A program made the translations under genes and the position numbers. This document shows, piece after piece, positions 8,490 to 16,242 of a stretch of 37,183 nucleotides of DNA. The notes beneath the pieces were generated by a model. It was not told the DNA's origin, did not search any database, and worked only from the letters and a program-made list of their open reading frames with translations. The stretch is from Limisphaerales bacterium (lineage in GTDB: Bacteria > Verrucomicrobiota > Verrucomicrobiia > Limisphaerales > JADLHS01), in NCBI GenBank assembly GCA_020848635.1, contig JADLHS010000146.1, forward strand, positions 1 through 37,183, written 5' to 3'. Every line of letters starts with the position of its first letter. Positions within the stretch are counted from its first letter, which is position 1.

Positions 8490-9452
8490 ATGAAAGACAT
8501 CAAACTCTCGTTCGTGATTGTTCTCCTCACCTTTGGGGGCTTCCTTCCCGCCCAAGCCCAAGACCCGTTCACGAACGGGTTGGTGGCGTATTACTCGTTC
8601 AATGGGAATGCGAATGACGCGAGCGGGAATGGCAACAATGGGACGGTAACGGCGGCGGCTTTGGCTGTGGACAGGTTGGGAAATCCTGATTCAGCTTATG
8701 CCTTTGATGGCGTATCGGCCTTCATCACAGTGCCGGATTCCCCGTCATTGAGAATAACGAACGACATCACCATGTCTTGCTGGGTAAACTTTGCTCAATC
8801 GAATGGGAACGTAAGGATCGTTGGTAAGGGCGCAGACTGCGGCCGCAGTTACGGCTTGTGGGGGCACCACGGGCAACCCGGCAATTTTTGGATGTTCCAA
8901 CAGTTCCCCCCTGAGGGTGGCTGCATAGGATGCCAAGAAAACACTGCCAGCGCTCTTCCTGTAGCTCAATTTGGGCGCTGGTACCACATGGTCGCTGTTC
9001 GATCCACCAATGGTTCCAAGCTCTACATTGATGCGCAGCTTACCGAAGACAACGACGGCCCAACCGTCAACTGCTCTCCGACAACCTACACCGGAAACGA
9101 GCCCCTGCTCATCGGGGCGCCTGGCTATTCTAACCCGCAACACAATTTGGCGTTGATGAATGGCCGCATTGATGACATCCGAATCTACAACCGCGCATTC
9201 TCGCCGACTGAGGTGTTGCAACTGCACCTCATCGAGTCAGGACTACGCTTAAACTTGATCAAGGCGGTCAAACCGGCTTTCTCCGGCCTGACCCTTGGTA
9301 CAAATTACCAGTTGCAGGTTTCAGGAAATTTGAGTGCTTGGACCAACGAGGGCTCGATATTCACAGCCACGAACACCAGCATGGTTTATCCGCACTATTG
9401 GGACGTGGACAACTGGGGCAGTCTGTTCTTCCGGTTGCAAGTCGCTCCCTAA
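8490..9452 (+). CDS. Secreted LamG-like (concanavalin fold) domain protein
   Basis: The 320-residue product starts with a signal peptide (MKDIKLSFVIVLLTFGGFLPAQAQ) and continues with a LamG/Laminin_G_3 domain at about 28-250. Hallmarks are LVAYYSFNGNANDASGNGNNG, ITMSCWVNF, RWYHMVAVRSTNGSKLYID and GRIDDIRIYNRAFSPTEV. The last 65 residues form a separate small beta domain typical of Verrucomicrobia surface proteins (GLTLGTNYQLQVSGNLSAWTN). The role is probably carbohydrate binding or adhesion; no catalytic residues are recognisable. The start at 8490 was chosen for the signal peptide. The stop codon at 9450-9452 lies on the first bases of the 92-base repeat that follows, so the repeat may have supplied the present C-terminus. 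Confidence 0.8.
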   Translation: MKDIKLSFVIVLLTFGGFLPAQAQDPFTNGLVAYYSFNGNANDASGNGNNGTVTAAALAVDRLGNPDSAYAFDGVSAFITVPDSPSLRITNDITMSCWVNFAQSNGNVRIVGKGADCGRSYGLWGHHGQPGNFWMFQQFPPEGGCIGCQENTASALPVAQFGRWYHMVAVRSTNGSKLYIDAQLTEDNDGPTVNCSPTTYTGNEPLLIGAPGYSNPQHNLALMNGRIDDIRIYNRAFSPTEVLQLHLIESGLRLNLIKAVKPAFSGLTLGTNYQLQVSGNLSAWTNEGSIFTATNTSMVYPHYWDVDNWGSLFFRLQVAP

Positions 9453-9542
9453 GTCGGCGCGACTGGTGGCGTTGCCAACCGCCAGCTCGGTCCGGGGGAT
9501 CATTGGCTGCGGAATAAAGTCCGGGGCGTTCCCGGAGCGCGG
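9451..9542 (+). repeat. 92-base direct repeat, copy 1
   Basis: It aligns without gaps to 10016-10107, with 81 of 92 positions identical. The core GTTGCCAACCGCCAGCTCGG is identical in both. The copy begins within the stop codon of the LamG gene and ends at GGAGCGCGG, which opens a small hairpin. Confidence 0.8.
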
Positions 9543-9660
9543 CGTTCACGCCGCTTCACCGTCCGCACACCAGAGGAGGCCACGAGAAATCCAGCGCGCG
9601 CCATCATGCGGGTGTTGAAGCGGGCTGAAGCCCGCGCTCTGTTCCGCGCGGCATATTTGA

Positions 9661-9885
9661 GAATCCCAACGGGATTCCAGCCCTCAGCCCAGCGGTTGCG
9701 AGGCACGAGCTACCCTGGGTAATCGTCCAAAAAAACATCTACCCCAACGACCCCAACGGGGTTGCAACGCCCGACGCTCCATCTGGTTGCTGAAACCCCG
9801 TTGGGGTTTTGATTTGATGATCGTCAACCCAGGGTAGCCCGCTCTGCGGCCAACCCTGGGCTACATGCTGAAATCCCTTTGGGAT
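9661..9885. repeat. Long imperfect inverted repeat
   Basis: The left arm (from 9661) and the reverse complement of the right arm (ending at 9885) share, in order, the blocks ATCCCAACGGGATT, AGCCCAG, GAGCTACCCTGGGT and ACCCCAACGGGGTT. Two oppositely oriented copies of one repeat unit would explain this. The style matches the widespread intergenic repeats of Planctomycetes and Verrucomicrobia. Confidence 0.65.
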
Positions 9886-10015
9886 GTTCCGCAGGGCGAG
9901 ATTCGATGATGTCGCTCCGACGGAGCTTCGTTGGTTTGGTGACTGCGAAACTATAAATATGCCAGCCCTAACGGGCTTTCCCTGCGCATCCGCCTTCCTC
10001 CGATTTCCGGGAGCC

Positions 10016-10107
10016 AAGTCAGCGTGACCGTTGGCGTTGCCAACCGCCAGCTCGGTCAGGGGAATCATTGTCAGCGGAATAAAGCCCGAGGCGTTCCAGG
10101 AGCGCGG
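10016..10107 (+). repeat. 92-base direct repeat, copy 2
   Basis: This is the partner of 9451-9542, lying 565 bases downstream in the same orientation. It runs into a perfect small hairpin (GCGGACGG, then CCGTCCGC) at 10104-10122. Confidence 0.8.
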
Positions 10108-10179
10108 ACGGTCCCCGTCCGCAGCGCGTGAACGAGCAGAGAAGCTTGCGGATAAATCAACGCGTTCTGGTTTGGCGCA

Positions 10180-10209
10180 GCGCTGCGGGCGAGAGACCGC
10201 CCGCGCTCC
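10180..10209. repeat. REP-like palindromic repeat, copy B
   Basis: It reads GCGCTGCGGGCG, a short centre, then CCCGCGCTCC, matching copy A at 2362-2391 on both arms. Confidence 0.6.
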
Positions 10210-10293
10210 GGCTGCGTCAGCAAACCGCGCGGAGCGTCTGGAGTGCGCGTTCACCGCCGCTTTCCATTGTGTTGGAGAACTGCACTCGACCTC

Positions 10294-10440
10294 CCTCACC
10301 CCGGCCCTCCCCCCACGGAGAGGGTGAATCGTTCGCCGCATCGGTGAACTGCCACACGCTGGATTGGCCGGACGGTCAAGCGAACTACCGAAAACGTGCA
10401 AGGTCCCATCGTCTCCCCGGGGGGAGAAGGCGGGGTGAGA
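10294..10440. repeat. Inverted pair of CTCACCCCG-type units
   Basis: CTCACCCCGGCCCTCC at 10294 and the reverse complement of the sequence at 10411-10440 (CTCACCCCGCCTTCTCC) are close copies in opposite orientation. Each is followed by its own short hairpin-forming run of C and G. Confidence 0.5.
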
Positions 10441-10479
10441 ATTCCCCGAACAATTCGCCCATTGAACCCCCGAACTGTT

Positions 10480-10546
10480 GCAGCCGACGTCAGGAGGCTC
10501 TGACTTCCTGCTTCCGAAACAGAATGAGCCTCCTCACGTCGGCTGC
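10480..10546. repeat. 21-base inverted repeat
   Basis: The left arm is 10480-10500 and the right arm 10526-10546. The arms are complementary except at one position and begin GCAGCCGACGT. The 25-base loop lies between them. It is a compact hairpin unit that could be an extragenic repeat or a minimal mobile element. Confidence 0.65.
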
Positions 10547-10703
10547 TACGAAGCTCAGGATGGGGCGTGCGTCCCAACCATTCGCACTTTGATTCCTTTT
10601 GGGCCGGCGGCCTGCTTGGAATCACGCAAAGAATTATTCCTTTCGCACCGTGCGGCGAAGCGCAGCCCGCCATTAGCATGCCGGACGCGCCGCACGACGG
10701 AGT

Positions 10704-12050
10704 TCACGCCAACTGCGGCACTTCAAAGCCCTTGCGATACTCGCGCTTTACATACTTGTTGGCTTCGCGGTCCTTGAAGCGTTCCGCTTTGGGCTCGAAT
10801 TCCAGCGAGCGCCCCAGGCGAAAGGCGATGTTGCCGAGTTGGCAATGCACGCAGGAGTAATGCGCATCGAGCGTGGATACCGGCATGTCCGCCGGGTTGC
10901 GTGAGCGGATGGCTTTGAAGAAGCGGTCCCATTTATTGCCCTTGTCCAGCGCGGGCGCGGTGTCGGGGACGGGGATGGCTGCGCGGTCGCTCGGCTTGCC
11001 GTCCTTCTTGCCTTCCTGGTAGGAGAAAAATCCCCGACCCACCACATAGAAGCCTTTGGTGCCGAAAAAGCTGTTGCCGCAATTGCTGCCGTCGAATTCC
11101 TCGTACGAACCGAGGTTGCGTACTTGAAAGGTCAGGATGGTGCCGTCGGCATACGTGAAGGTGGTGGCCTGCGTGTTCGGCGTCTGGCCGTCGTCGTTCA
11201 AACCAAAGCGTCCACCCGCGCTGTACACGTTCACCGGCAGACCCCGGTTGTGGCCCCAACAGGCGATATCCATCTGATGCACGCCTTGGTTGCCAATCTC
11301 GCCGTTGCCGTATTCCCAGAAATAGTGCCAGTCGTAGTGGACGTAGAGGCCCGGCTTTTTGCGGTCAATGTTGATCATGAATTCGTGGTCGCGGGCCGGC
11401 CCCTGCCAGAGCGGCCAGTCGAGATTCGCCGGCACCGGACCGGGTTTGCCGTGGCCGATGGGCCCGCGGTTGCCGTTCTTGTAAACGTAGCCGCGGGATT
11501 CCACGATCTCCCCAATGAAACCGTCGTGAATCAGTTTGATGTCGCGCCGGAGCGTGGCGCTGGAACGGCTTTGCGTGCCGTGCTGCACGATGCGTTGGTA
11601 TTTCCCGGCCGCCGCGGTGAGCTGCCGGCCCTCATAGATGCTGTGGGAAAGCGGCTTCTCCACGTAAACGTCCTTGCCGGCCTGAGCCGCCCAGATGGCC
11701 GCGAGTGTGTGCCAATGATTTGGCGTGGCGATGGTGACGGCGTCTATTTCCTTGTCTTGCAAGGCTTCACGGATGTCCCGGTAGAGCTTGGGCGCTTTGC
11801 CTTGCTTGGCTTGAACCATTTCCGCACCACGCGCGAGCACTTCGGAATCCACGTCGCACAAGGCGGTGTATTCGGCCTCGTCCTTCAGGCCGAGAATGTC
11901 GTTGATGTGACCGCGGCCCTGGCCGTTGAAGCCGATGGTGCAAACGCGGATGCGGTTGTTGGCGCCAAAAACTTTGCCGGTGGCCATCATGCCGCCGACG
12001 ATCACTGCCGCCGTGGTTTTGCCGATAAATTGTCTGCGCGTGAGTTCCAT
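10704..12050 (-). CDS. Tat-exported Gfo/Idh/MocA family oxidoreductase (pectin locus)
   Basis: The 448-residue product has a Tat signal (TRRQFIGKT at 4-12), a Rossmann glycine motif (IGFNGQGRGHI at 39-49), CDVD at 65-68 and EKP at 131-133. The C-terminal half contains GNGEIGNQGVHQMDIACWG with the conserved histidine. It is a third paralogue in this window. Its ATG lies two bases beyond the stop of the PL1-like lyase gene, so the two are very probably translated from one message. That link suggests a substrate that is a sugar or oligosaccharide released by the lyase, but nothing in the sequence fixes it. Confidence 0.88.
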   Translation of the reverse strand: MELTRRQFIGKTTAAVIVGGMMATGKVFGANNRIRVCTIGFNGQGRGHINDILGLKDEAEYTALCDVDSEVLARGAEMVQAKQGKAPKLYRDIREALQDKEIDAVTIATPNHWHTLAAIWAAQAGKDVYVEKPLSHSIYEGRQLTAAAGKYQRIVQHGTQSRSSATLRRDIKLIHDGFIGEIVESRGYVYKNGNRGPIGHGKPGPVPANLDWPLWQGPARDHEFMINIDRKKPGLYVHYDWHYFWEYGNGEIGNQGVHQMDIACWGHNRGLPVNVYSAGGRFGLNDDGQTPNTQATTFTYADGTILTFQVRNLGSYEEFDGSNCGNSFFGTKGFYVVGRGFFSYQEGKKDGKPSDRAAIPVPDTAPALDKGNKWDRFFKAIRSRNPADMPVSTLDAHYSCVHCQLGNIAFRLGRSLEFEPKAERFKDREANKYVKREYRKGFEVPQLA

Positions 12051-12052
12051 AA

Positions 12053-13732
12053 TCAGTTTGGGGTTGGGGTTAATGAGTTCAGATATGCTTCGAGATTGGT
12101 GTAACCATTGCCATTGGTATCCGACGCGCCGTCGGCGGAATTGTTCAGGTCCAGCCCGTGTTTTCGCTCCCAGTCGTCCGGCATGCCGTCGTGGTCCGTA
12201 TCGGGCGGCGCCGGTTGCGAGCGCAACTCCGGCCAGCCACCCACGGCCGTCTGGGAGTCAATAATACCCTTGCCGCCCCCGCCATACGTTTCGCCGAACT
12301 TGGCAGTGCCGGTGCGAACCTCTTCAATGATGCGTTGGTCAACCGAATCACGAAACAACGAACAGCCCACCTGGGCAAGGACTAATTCATAGGCCGTTTC
12401 CGCCGGTTGGGTGGTCACCGGCGCCACGACCAAGGGGTGCGCGACCCGCAGCGTCGCTTCGGTGGCTTCCCCGTCCGGCGCGAAGTCAATTCCGCCCTGC
12501 CAGTTGTCGGCCGAGATGGCCGAGGCGCCGCAGACGAAATTACCCGCCGCATACATTTTGCCACGCGGATCCTTTTGCAGAAAAATGCGCCGGCGAACCT
12601 TTTCGGACGTGGCCGGGCCGGATTTATAGTAGTTGTTGATCCAGTTCCGCGGCCAGAGTTCACCCCCGTAGGCGCTGTTGAAGCCCCAATTGTAAACCAC
12701 GTTGTTGCGGTAATCCATCAAGCCGGACTCGGCATTCCCGGAAGCGCGCGGGTTGCGACTGCTGTGATGGGCCAGCAGATTATGATGCCACGAGCCGCCC
12801 GGCCCGCCCCACAGTCCGCCGTAGCCATGAGCCCCCTTCTTGTGCAGAGATTTGGTCAAACTCTCGCTGACCAGACACCACTGCACCGTGAGGTTCGTGC
12901 CCTTGTTGATCGAGAACGTCTCGTCCACGCCCCAGCTGGCGGTGCAATGATCAACAATGAGGTGATGGCCCTCGCCGCCAAAGCCGTCCTGCTCGACGCC
13001 TGATTCGTCCCCCGGCCGGAACCGCAGATAGCGGAGGATCAAATCGTGGGTATTGAAGCTGACCTGATAATTCTTGAGGCAAATACCAGCGCCAGGAGCG
13101 GTCTGGCCTGCGACGGTGAGAAAGGGTTCGGTGATCTTGAGCCTGGATTCGAGTGGAATCGTACCTGAGACCCGAAACACCACTGTCCGCGGCCCCTTGG
13201 CCAAGCACGCCGCGCGGAAGCTCCCCGGCCCATGGTCGTCGAGGTTGGTGACCTCAATAACTCTGCCGCCCCGACCGCCGAGCGTGTATTTGCCAAAACC
13301 TTCCGCGCCGGGAAAGGCGGGCGCGCGATCCGGGCGGAGGTTGGAAAGGGTAACCGTGCCCGCCTGCGGGTCGTATTTCAGATCATAGCGCCAGCCTTGC
13401 GGGAGAATTACATGATCGAACTTTCCCTCGATTGCCTCGACACCGGGAGCGCACAATTGGAAGAGCGAGTTCTCATGCGGTTCGATGGGCCCAGTGAACT
13501 GCACTTCTACGGTTCCGCCCAGCCTCCAGTGGCCGGACTGGAGCGGATTCAAAACCTCGTGGTCGTTGACCTCGAAAACGGTCCGCCCGGCGCACGTCCG
13601 CCACGCTGGCGGGGCCGGGACAACGGCCCCTGCAGCGTCCGCCCCTAGCGCAGCGAAGCCTGGACCGATGCCGAGGGAGAGCAGGATGAAACTCACCCAA
13701 GTGCGCCGGCAACACCACCCAGCCGGAAGCAT
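12053..13732 (-). CDS. Secreted pectate lyase-like protein (PL1 type) with C-terminal Ca-binding segment
   Basis: This 559-residue protein, counted from the ATG at 13732, opens with a signal peptide (TWVSFILLSLGIGPGFAALGA). The right-handed beta-helix domain starts with the hallmark FPGAEGFGKYTLGGRGG and includes GPGSFRAAC, VAGQTAPGAGICLKNY and IVDHCTASWGVDETFS. It would cut pectin-type chains by beta-elimination. The last 45 residues (DTDHDGMPDDWERKHGLD, then DTNGNGYTNLEAYLN) are a calcium-binding, thrombospondin-3/dockerin-like tail common in secreted Verrucomicrobia enzymes. The ATG at 13792 is an alternative start with a longer basic leader, and neither has a strong ribosome site. An extra N-terminal domain of about 100 residues before the helix is unassigned. 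Confidence 0.82.
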   Translation of the reverse strand: MLPAGWCCRRTWVSFILLSLGIGPGFAALGADAAGAVVPAPPAWRTCAGRTVFEVNDHEVLNPLQSGHWRLGGTVEVQFTGPIEPHENSLFQLCAPGVEAIEGKFDHVILPQGWRYDLKYDPQAGTVTLSNLRPDRAPAFPGAEGFGKYTLGGRGGRVIEVTNLDDHGPGSFRAACLAKGPRTVVFRVSGTIPLESRLKITEPFLTVAGQTAPGAGICLKNYQVSFNTHDLILRYLRFRPGDESGVEQDGFGGEGHHLIVDHCTASWGVDETFSINKGTNLTVQWCLVSESLTKSLHKKGAHGYGGLWGGPGGSWHHNLLAHHSSRNPRASGNAESGLMDYRNNVVYNWGFNSAYGGELWPRNWINNYYKSGPATSEKVRRRIFLQKDPRGKMYAAGNFVCGASAISADNWQGGIDFAPDGEATEATLRVAHPLVVAPVTTQPAETAYELVLAQVGCSLFRDSVDQRIIEEVRTGTAKFGETYGGGGKGIIDSQTAVGGWPELRSQPAPPDTDHDGMPDDWERKHGLDLNNSADGASDTNGNGYTNLEAYLNSLTPTPN

Positions 13733-13914
13733 CTTCTTTGCTCGCCGGCAATTCAGACTGCCGCGGCGTGGGTTTGCTCGATCCGCTTTCATCTGTTTGC
13801 CAGTCTGCCAGAAACGCCTTGAGATCGTCAAAGAAAACGGCAGCCCATGGGCGGATCCGAGTGCATGGAATTTTGAAATTGCCGACGCTGGGGCGGCATG
13901 GCATCAATCGTTCC

Positions 13915-15348
13915 TTGAACAGCCAACTGCTCCGCCTGCGTCCCCAGAATCGAACCACTCGCGCCCGTCACCGCTTCGGAAGTGGGATTGCGGCCCGCTT
14001 GGGGGCGGTCGCGATAGTTGCATTGGCGGGGAGCGCAATGGCCAAGGAACTCCCAGCTTTTCCGGGCGCAGAGGGCTTTGGCCGTTTTGCCACCGGCGGA
14101 CGCGGGGGAGATGTTTACATCGTCACCCACCTGAACGACGCCGGTCCAGGTTCGCTGCGCGAGGGAATCCGTTCCGCCACCGGCCCGCGCACCATTGTGT
14201 TTGGGACTTCCGGCACGATTGAACTGAAGAGCCGGCTTACGCTGGACAAATCCGCCATTACCATCGCGGGCCAGACCGCGCCCGGCGACGGCATCACGCT
14301 CAAGGATTTCACCTTCCAGATCAAAACCGCCACGAACGTAATCGTGCGCTACCTGCGCGTCCGCCTGGGGGACGAGCACAAAGAGAAAGGCGCCAAAGGG
14401 GGCGACGACGCGCTGAACACCGAGGACATTGACCGGGTGATCCTCGACCATTGTTCGTTGAGCTGGGCGATTGACGGCACGCACGATCTGCGGCGCGGCG
14501 GCAACTTCACCTTGCAATGGTGCATTCTCAGCGAGGCCCTCAATCACAGCTTGCACAATAAAACCGATCACGCCATGTGCGCTTCGTATCGCGATCTATC
14601 GGGCAACATTTCCCTACACCACAACCTGTTTTCCACCTGTCGCGATCGTCACCCTACCCTGGGCAGCGCGCAAGCTCCGCCCCGGCACCTCGTGGATTTT
14701 CGCAACAACCTCATCTACAACTGGAGCGCGGGCGGCACGGCCAACTTCGCCGACCATTTCATCAACTGCGTCAACAACGTGTTCCGTCCGGGCCCCATGA
14801 CCGATCCGGCAAAACTCCCGATCGCGATGAAAGGCAGCCTGCCCGATCTGGCCCGCGGCTACATGAGCGGGAACGTGTTCGAAGCGCGCGCGGATCTCAC
14901 CCGCGACAACTACGCCGCGCTCGACTTCAACCGCTGGCTGCATTCCGGTACCGGCTACAAGTATCGCGGCACGGTGGCCGACTGGAAGACCGCCGCATCC
15001 CCCGTTCCGGCGGACGACACGCCGCCGACGCAGCCGGCCCGCGAGGCCGCAGAACTCGTGCTGGCTCAAGCTGGCGCATCGTTGCGCCGCGATGCCGTGG
15101 ATGAACGGGTCACGGACAACGTTCGGCACCGCCGGGGCAAGTTGCTTGATTCACAAGCGGAAGTGGGCGGTTGGCCCAAGCTGCGCAGCGCGCCAGCCCC
15201 GGCGGACCAGGATCGAGATGGCATGCCCGACGCCTGGGAACAGGCCCGGGGACTGGACCCAACAAATCCAGCCGACCGCAACGCCGATCGGGACGGCGAC
15301 CGCTACACCAATCTCGAAGAATACCTCAACCATCTATGCGCGCCGTAA
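13915..15348 (+). CDS. Secreted pectate lyase-like protein (PL1 type), divergent paralogue
   Basis: The product is 477 residues if the TTG at 13915 is used. The family match starts with ELPAFPGAEGFGRFATGGRGG and continues with GPGSLREGIRS, IAGQTAPGDGITLKDF, LDHCSLSWAIDGTHD and LHHNLFSTCRDRHP. Its C-terminus (DQDRDGMPDAWEQARGLD, then DRDGDRYTNLEEYLNHL) is the same calcium-binding tail as in the neighbour on the other strand, so the two are paralogues arranged head to head. No ATG precedes the hydrophobic leader (GAVAIVALAGSAMA) in frame. The TTG at 13915 is the best candidate, and a TTG at 13738 would overlap the divergent gene. The stop overlaps the next start by 13 bases. Confidence 0.82.
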   Translation: MNSQLLRLRPQNRTTRARHRFGSGIAARLGAVAIVALAGSAMAKELPAFPGAEGFGRFATGGRGGDVYIVTHLNDAGPGSLREGIRSATGPRTIVFGTSGTIELKSRLTLDKSAITIAGQTAPGDGITLKDFTFQIKTATNVIVRYLRVRLGDEHKEKGAKGGDDALNTEDIDRVILDHCSLSWAIDGTHDLRRGGNFTLQWCILSEALNHSLHNKTDHAMCASYRDLSGNISLHHNLFSTCRDRHPTLGSAQAPPRHLVDFRNNLIYNWSAGGTANFADHFINCVNNVFRPGPMTDPAKLPIAMKGSLPDLARGYMSGNVFEARADLTRDNYAALDFNRWLHSGTGYKYRGTVADWKTAASPVPADDTPPTQPAREAAELVLAQAGASLRRDAVDERVTDNVRHRRGKLLDSQAEVGGWPKLRSAPAPADQDRDGMPDAWEQARGLDPTNPADRNADRDGDRYTNLEEYLNHLCAP

Positions 15349-16160
15349 CGCCGGTTGTTTTTCCACGGTCGCGTGGGGCCGAGGTTGGCCGCCGCGGGCA
15401 GGGCAAATCCGTCCGATGGCTTGGTCTTGTCCTGTTCGCCATCACCGGGTTGGCCGCCGCCCGCGCAGAGGCGCCGCCGCTCCGGATCTGCCTCCTTTCC
15501 GCTTCCGCGGAGTATGAGTCGGACAAATCCCTGGCCGGCTTCCAAGCTTACCTCGAAGCCCGCTACGCCGTGACCTGTCAGCGTGCCTTCGGCAAAGACA
15601 AAGCGGTGGGCCTGCCGGGCCTGGAGGCGCTCGATACGGCGGACTTGATGAGTGTCTTCACCCGCCGGATCACGTTGCCGCCGGCGCAACTCGAACGCGT
15701 ACAGAAATACATCGCCCGCGGCCGGCCGATCATCGGCCTGCGCACCGCCAGTCATGCCTTCCAGAATTACCTGGAATTTGATCGTGCGGTTTTGGGCGGT
15801 GGCTACGTCGGACACCACACCAATGCCGAGGCCGGGGTGCAACTGGCCGCCGGTCGGAGCCAACATCCCGTGCTCGCGGGGGTTTCGCCCTTCCCGACGC
15901 GCAAGCTCTACAAAAACCCAACCCTGGCGGATGATGTCGTCGTGCTGCTGGACGGCGTTACCGCGAGCGACCGCGAACCCGTGGCCTGGGTCCGCGAGCA
16001 ACACGGCGGTCGCGTCTTCTACACCTCGCTCGGCACCCCCGAGGATTTCAGCCAGGAAAGTTTCCGGCGGCTGTTGGTGAACGCGATCTTCTGGACCACC
16101 CAGCGGGACGAAGCGGCCCTCCGGCAGCCCCTGAGCGGCGGCAACCGGCCAAGCCAGTGA
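15336..16160 (+). CDS. ThuA-like domain protein (trehalose utilisation family fold)
   Basis: The 274-residue product has a basic leader and hydrophobic segment (WLGLVLFAITGLAAARA), then a ThuA-like, class I glutamine amidotransferase-type fold: LRICLLSASAEYESDKSLAGF, ARGRPIIGLRTASHAF, GGGYVGHHTN, VAWVREQHGGRVFYTSLGTPEDF and RRLLVNAIFWTT. The family is common in Verrucomicrobia and Planctomycetes beside sugar oxidoreductases, and its biochemistry is poorly known. The ATG at 15336 lies within the end of the lyase gene (13-base overlap), which implies translational coupling. The longer open frame upstream is only the shadow of the lyase gene. A role in handling lyase products is inferred from that coupling. 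Confidence 0.8.
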   Translation: MRAVTPVVFPRSRGAEVGRRGQGKSVRWLGLVLFAITGLAAARAEAPPLRICLLSASAEYESDKSLAGFQAYLEARYAVTCQRAFGKDKAVGLPGLEALDTADLMSVFTRRITLPPAQLERVQKYIARGRPIIGLRTASHAFQNYLEFDRAVLGGGYVGHHTNAEAGVQLAAGRSQHPVLAGVSPFPTRKLYKNPTLADDVVVLLDGVTASDREPVAWVREQHGGRVFYTSLGTPEDFSQESFRRLLVNAIFWTTQRDEAALRQPLSGGNRPSQ

Positions 16161-16242
16161 CGGGATGGAGATCCCCAGTCACTAAAATATTACGCCGCGA
16201 GGCACCTCGGGCAGCGGCGCTTTTCCAGGCTTCGCGCCGGCG

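Larger units (their letters stand above)
9453..10703. other. Repeat-rich intergenic region without genes
   Basis: These 1.25 kb contain no reading frame that looks like a protein; the longest open frame (9739-10401, minus) is low-complexity. Instead there is a row of palindromes and repeats: two 92-base direct repeats, a long imperfect inverted repeat (9661-9885), hairpins at 9914-9926 and 9964-9977, a REP-like unit at 10180-10209, an inverted pair of CTCACCCCG-type units (10294-10326 and 10411-10440) and a 21-base inverted repeat at 10480-10546. Each is described separately. Confidence 0.75.

Noticed and set aside
9451-10107. CRISPR array from the repeats in this region
   Set aside because: The repeats are only two long copies 565 bases apart, with no regular spacers and no cas genes; no CRISPR-like array was seen anywhere in the window.
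9739-10401. 220-codon frame on the minus strand in the repeat region
   Set aside because: It covers palindromic repeats, is low in complexity and matches no protein pattern; it is a by-product of the repeats.
11124-12104. Plus-strand frame antisense to the third oxidoreductase
   Set aside because: A shadow of a well-supported gene.
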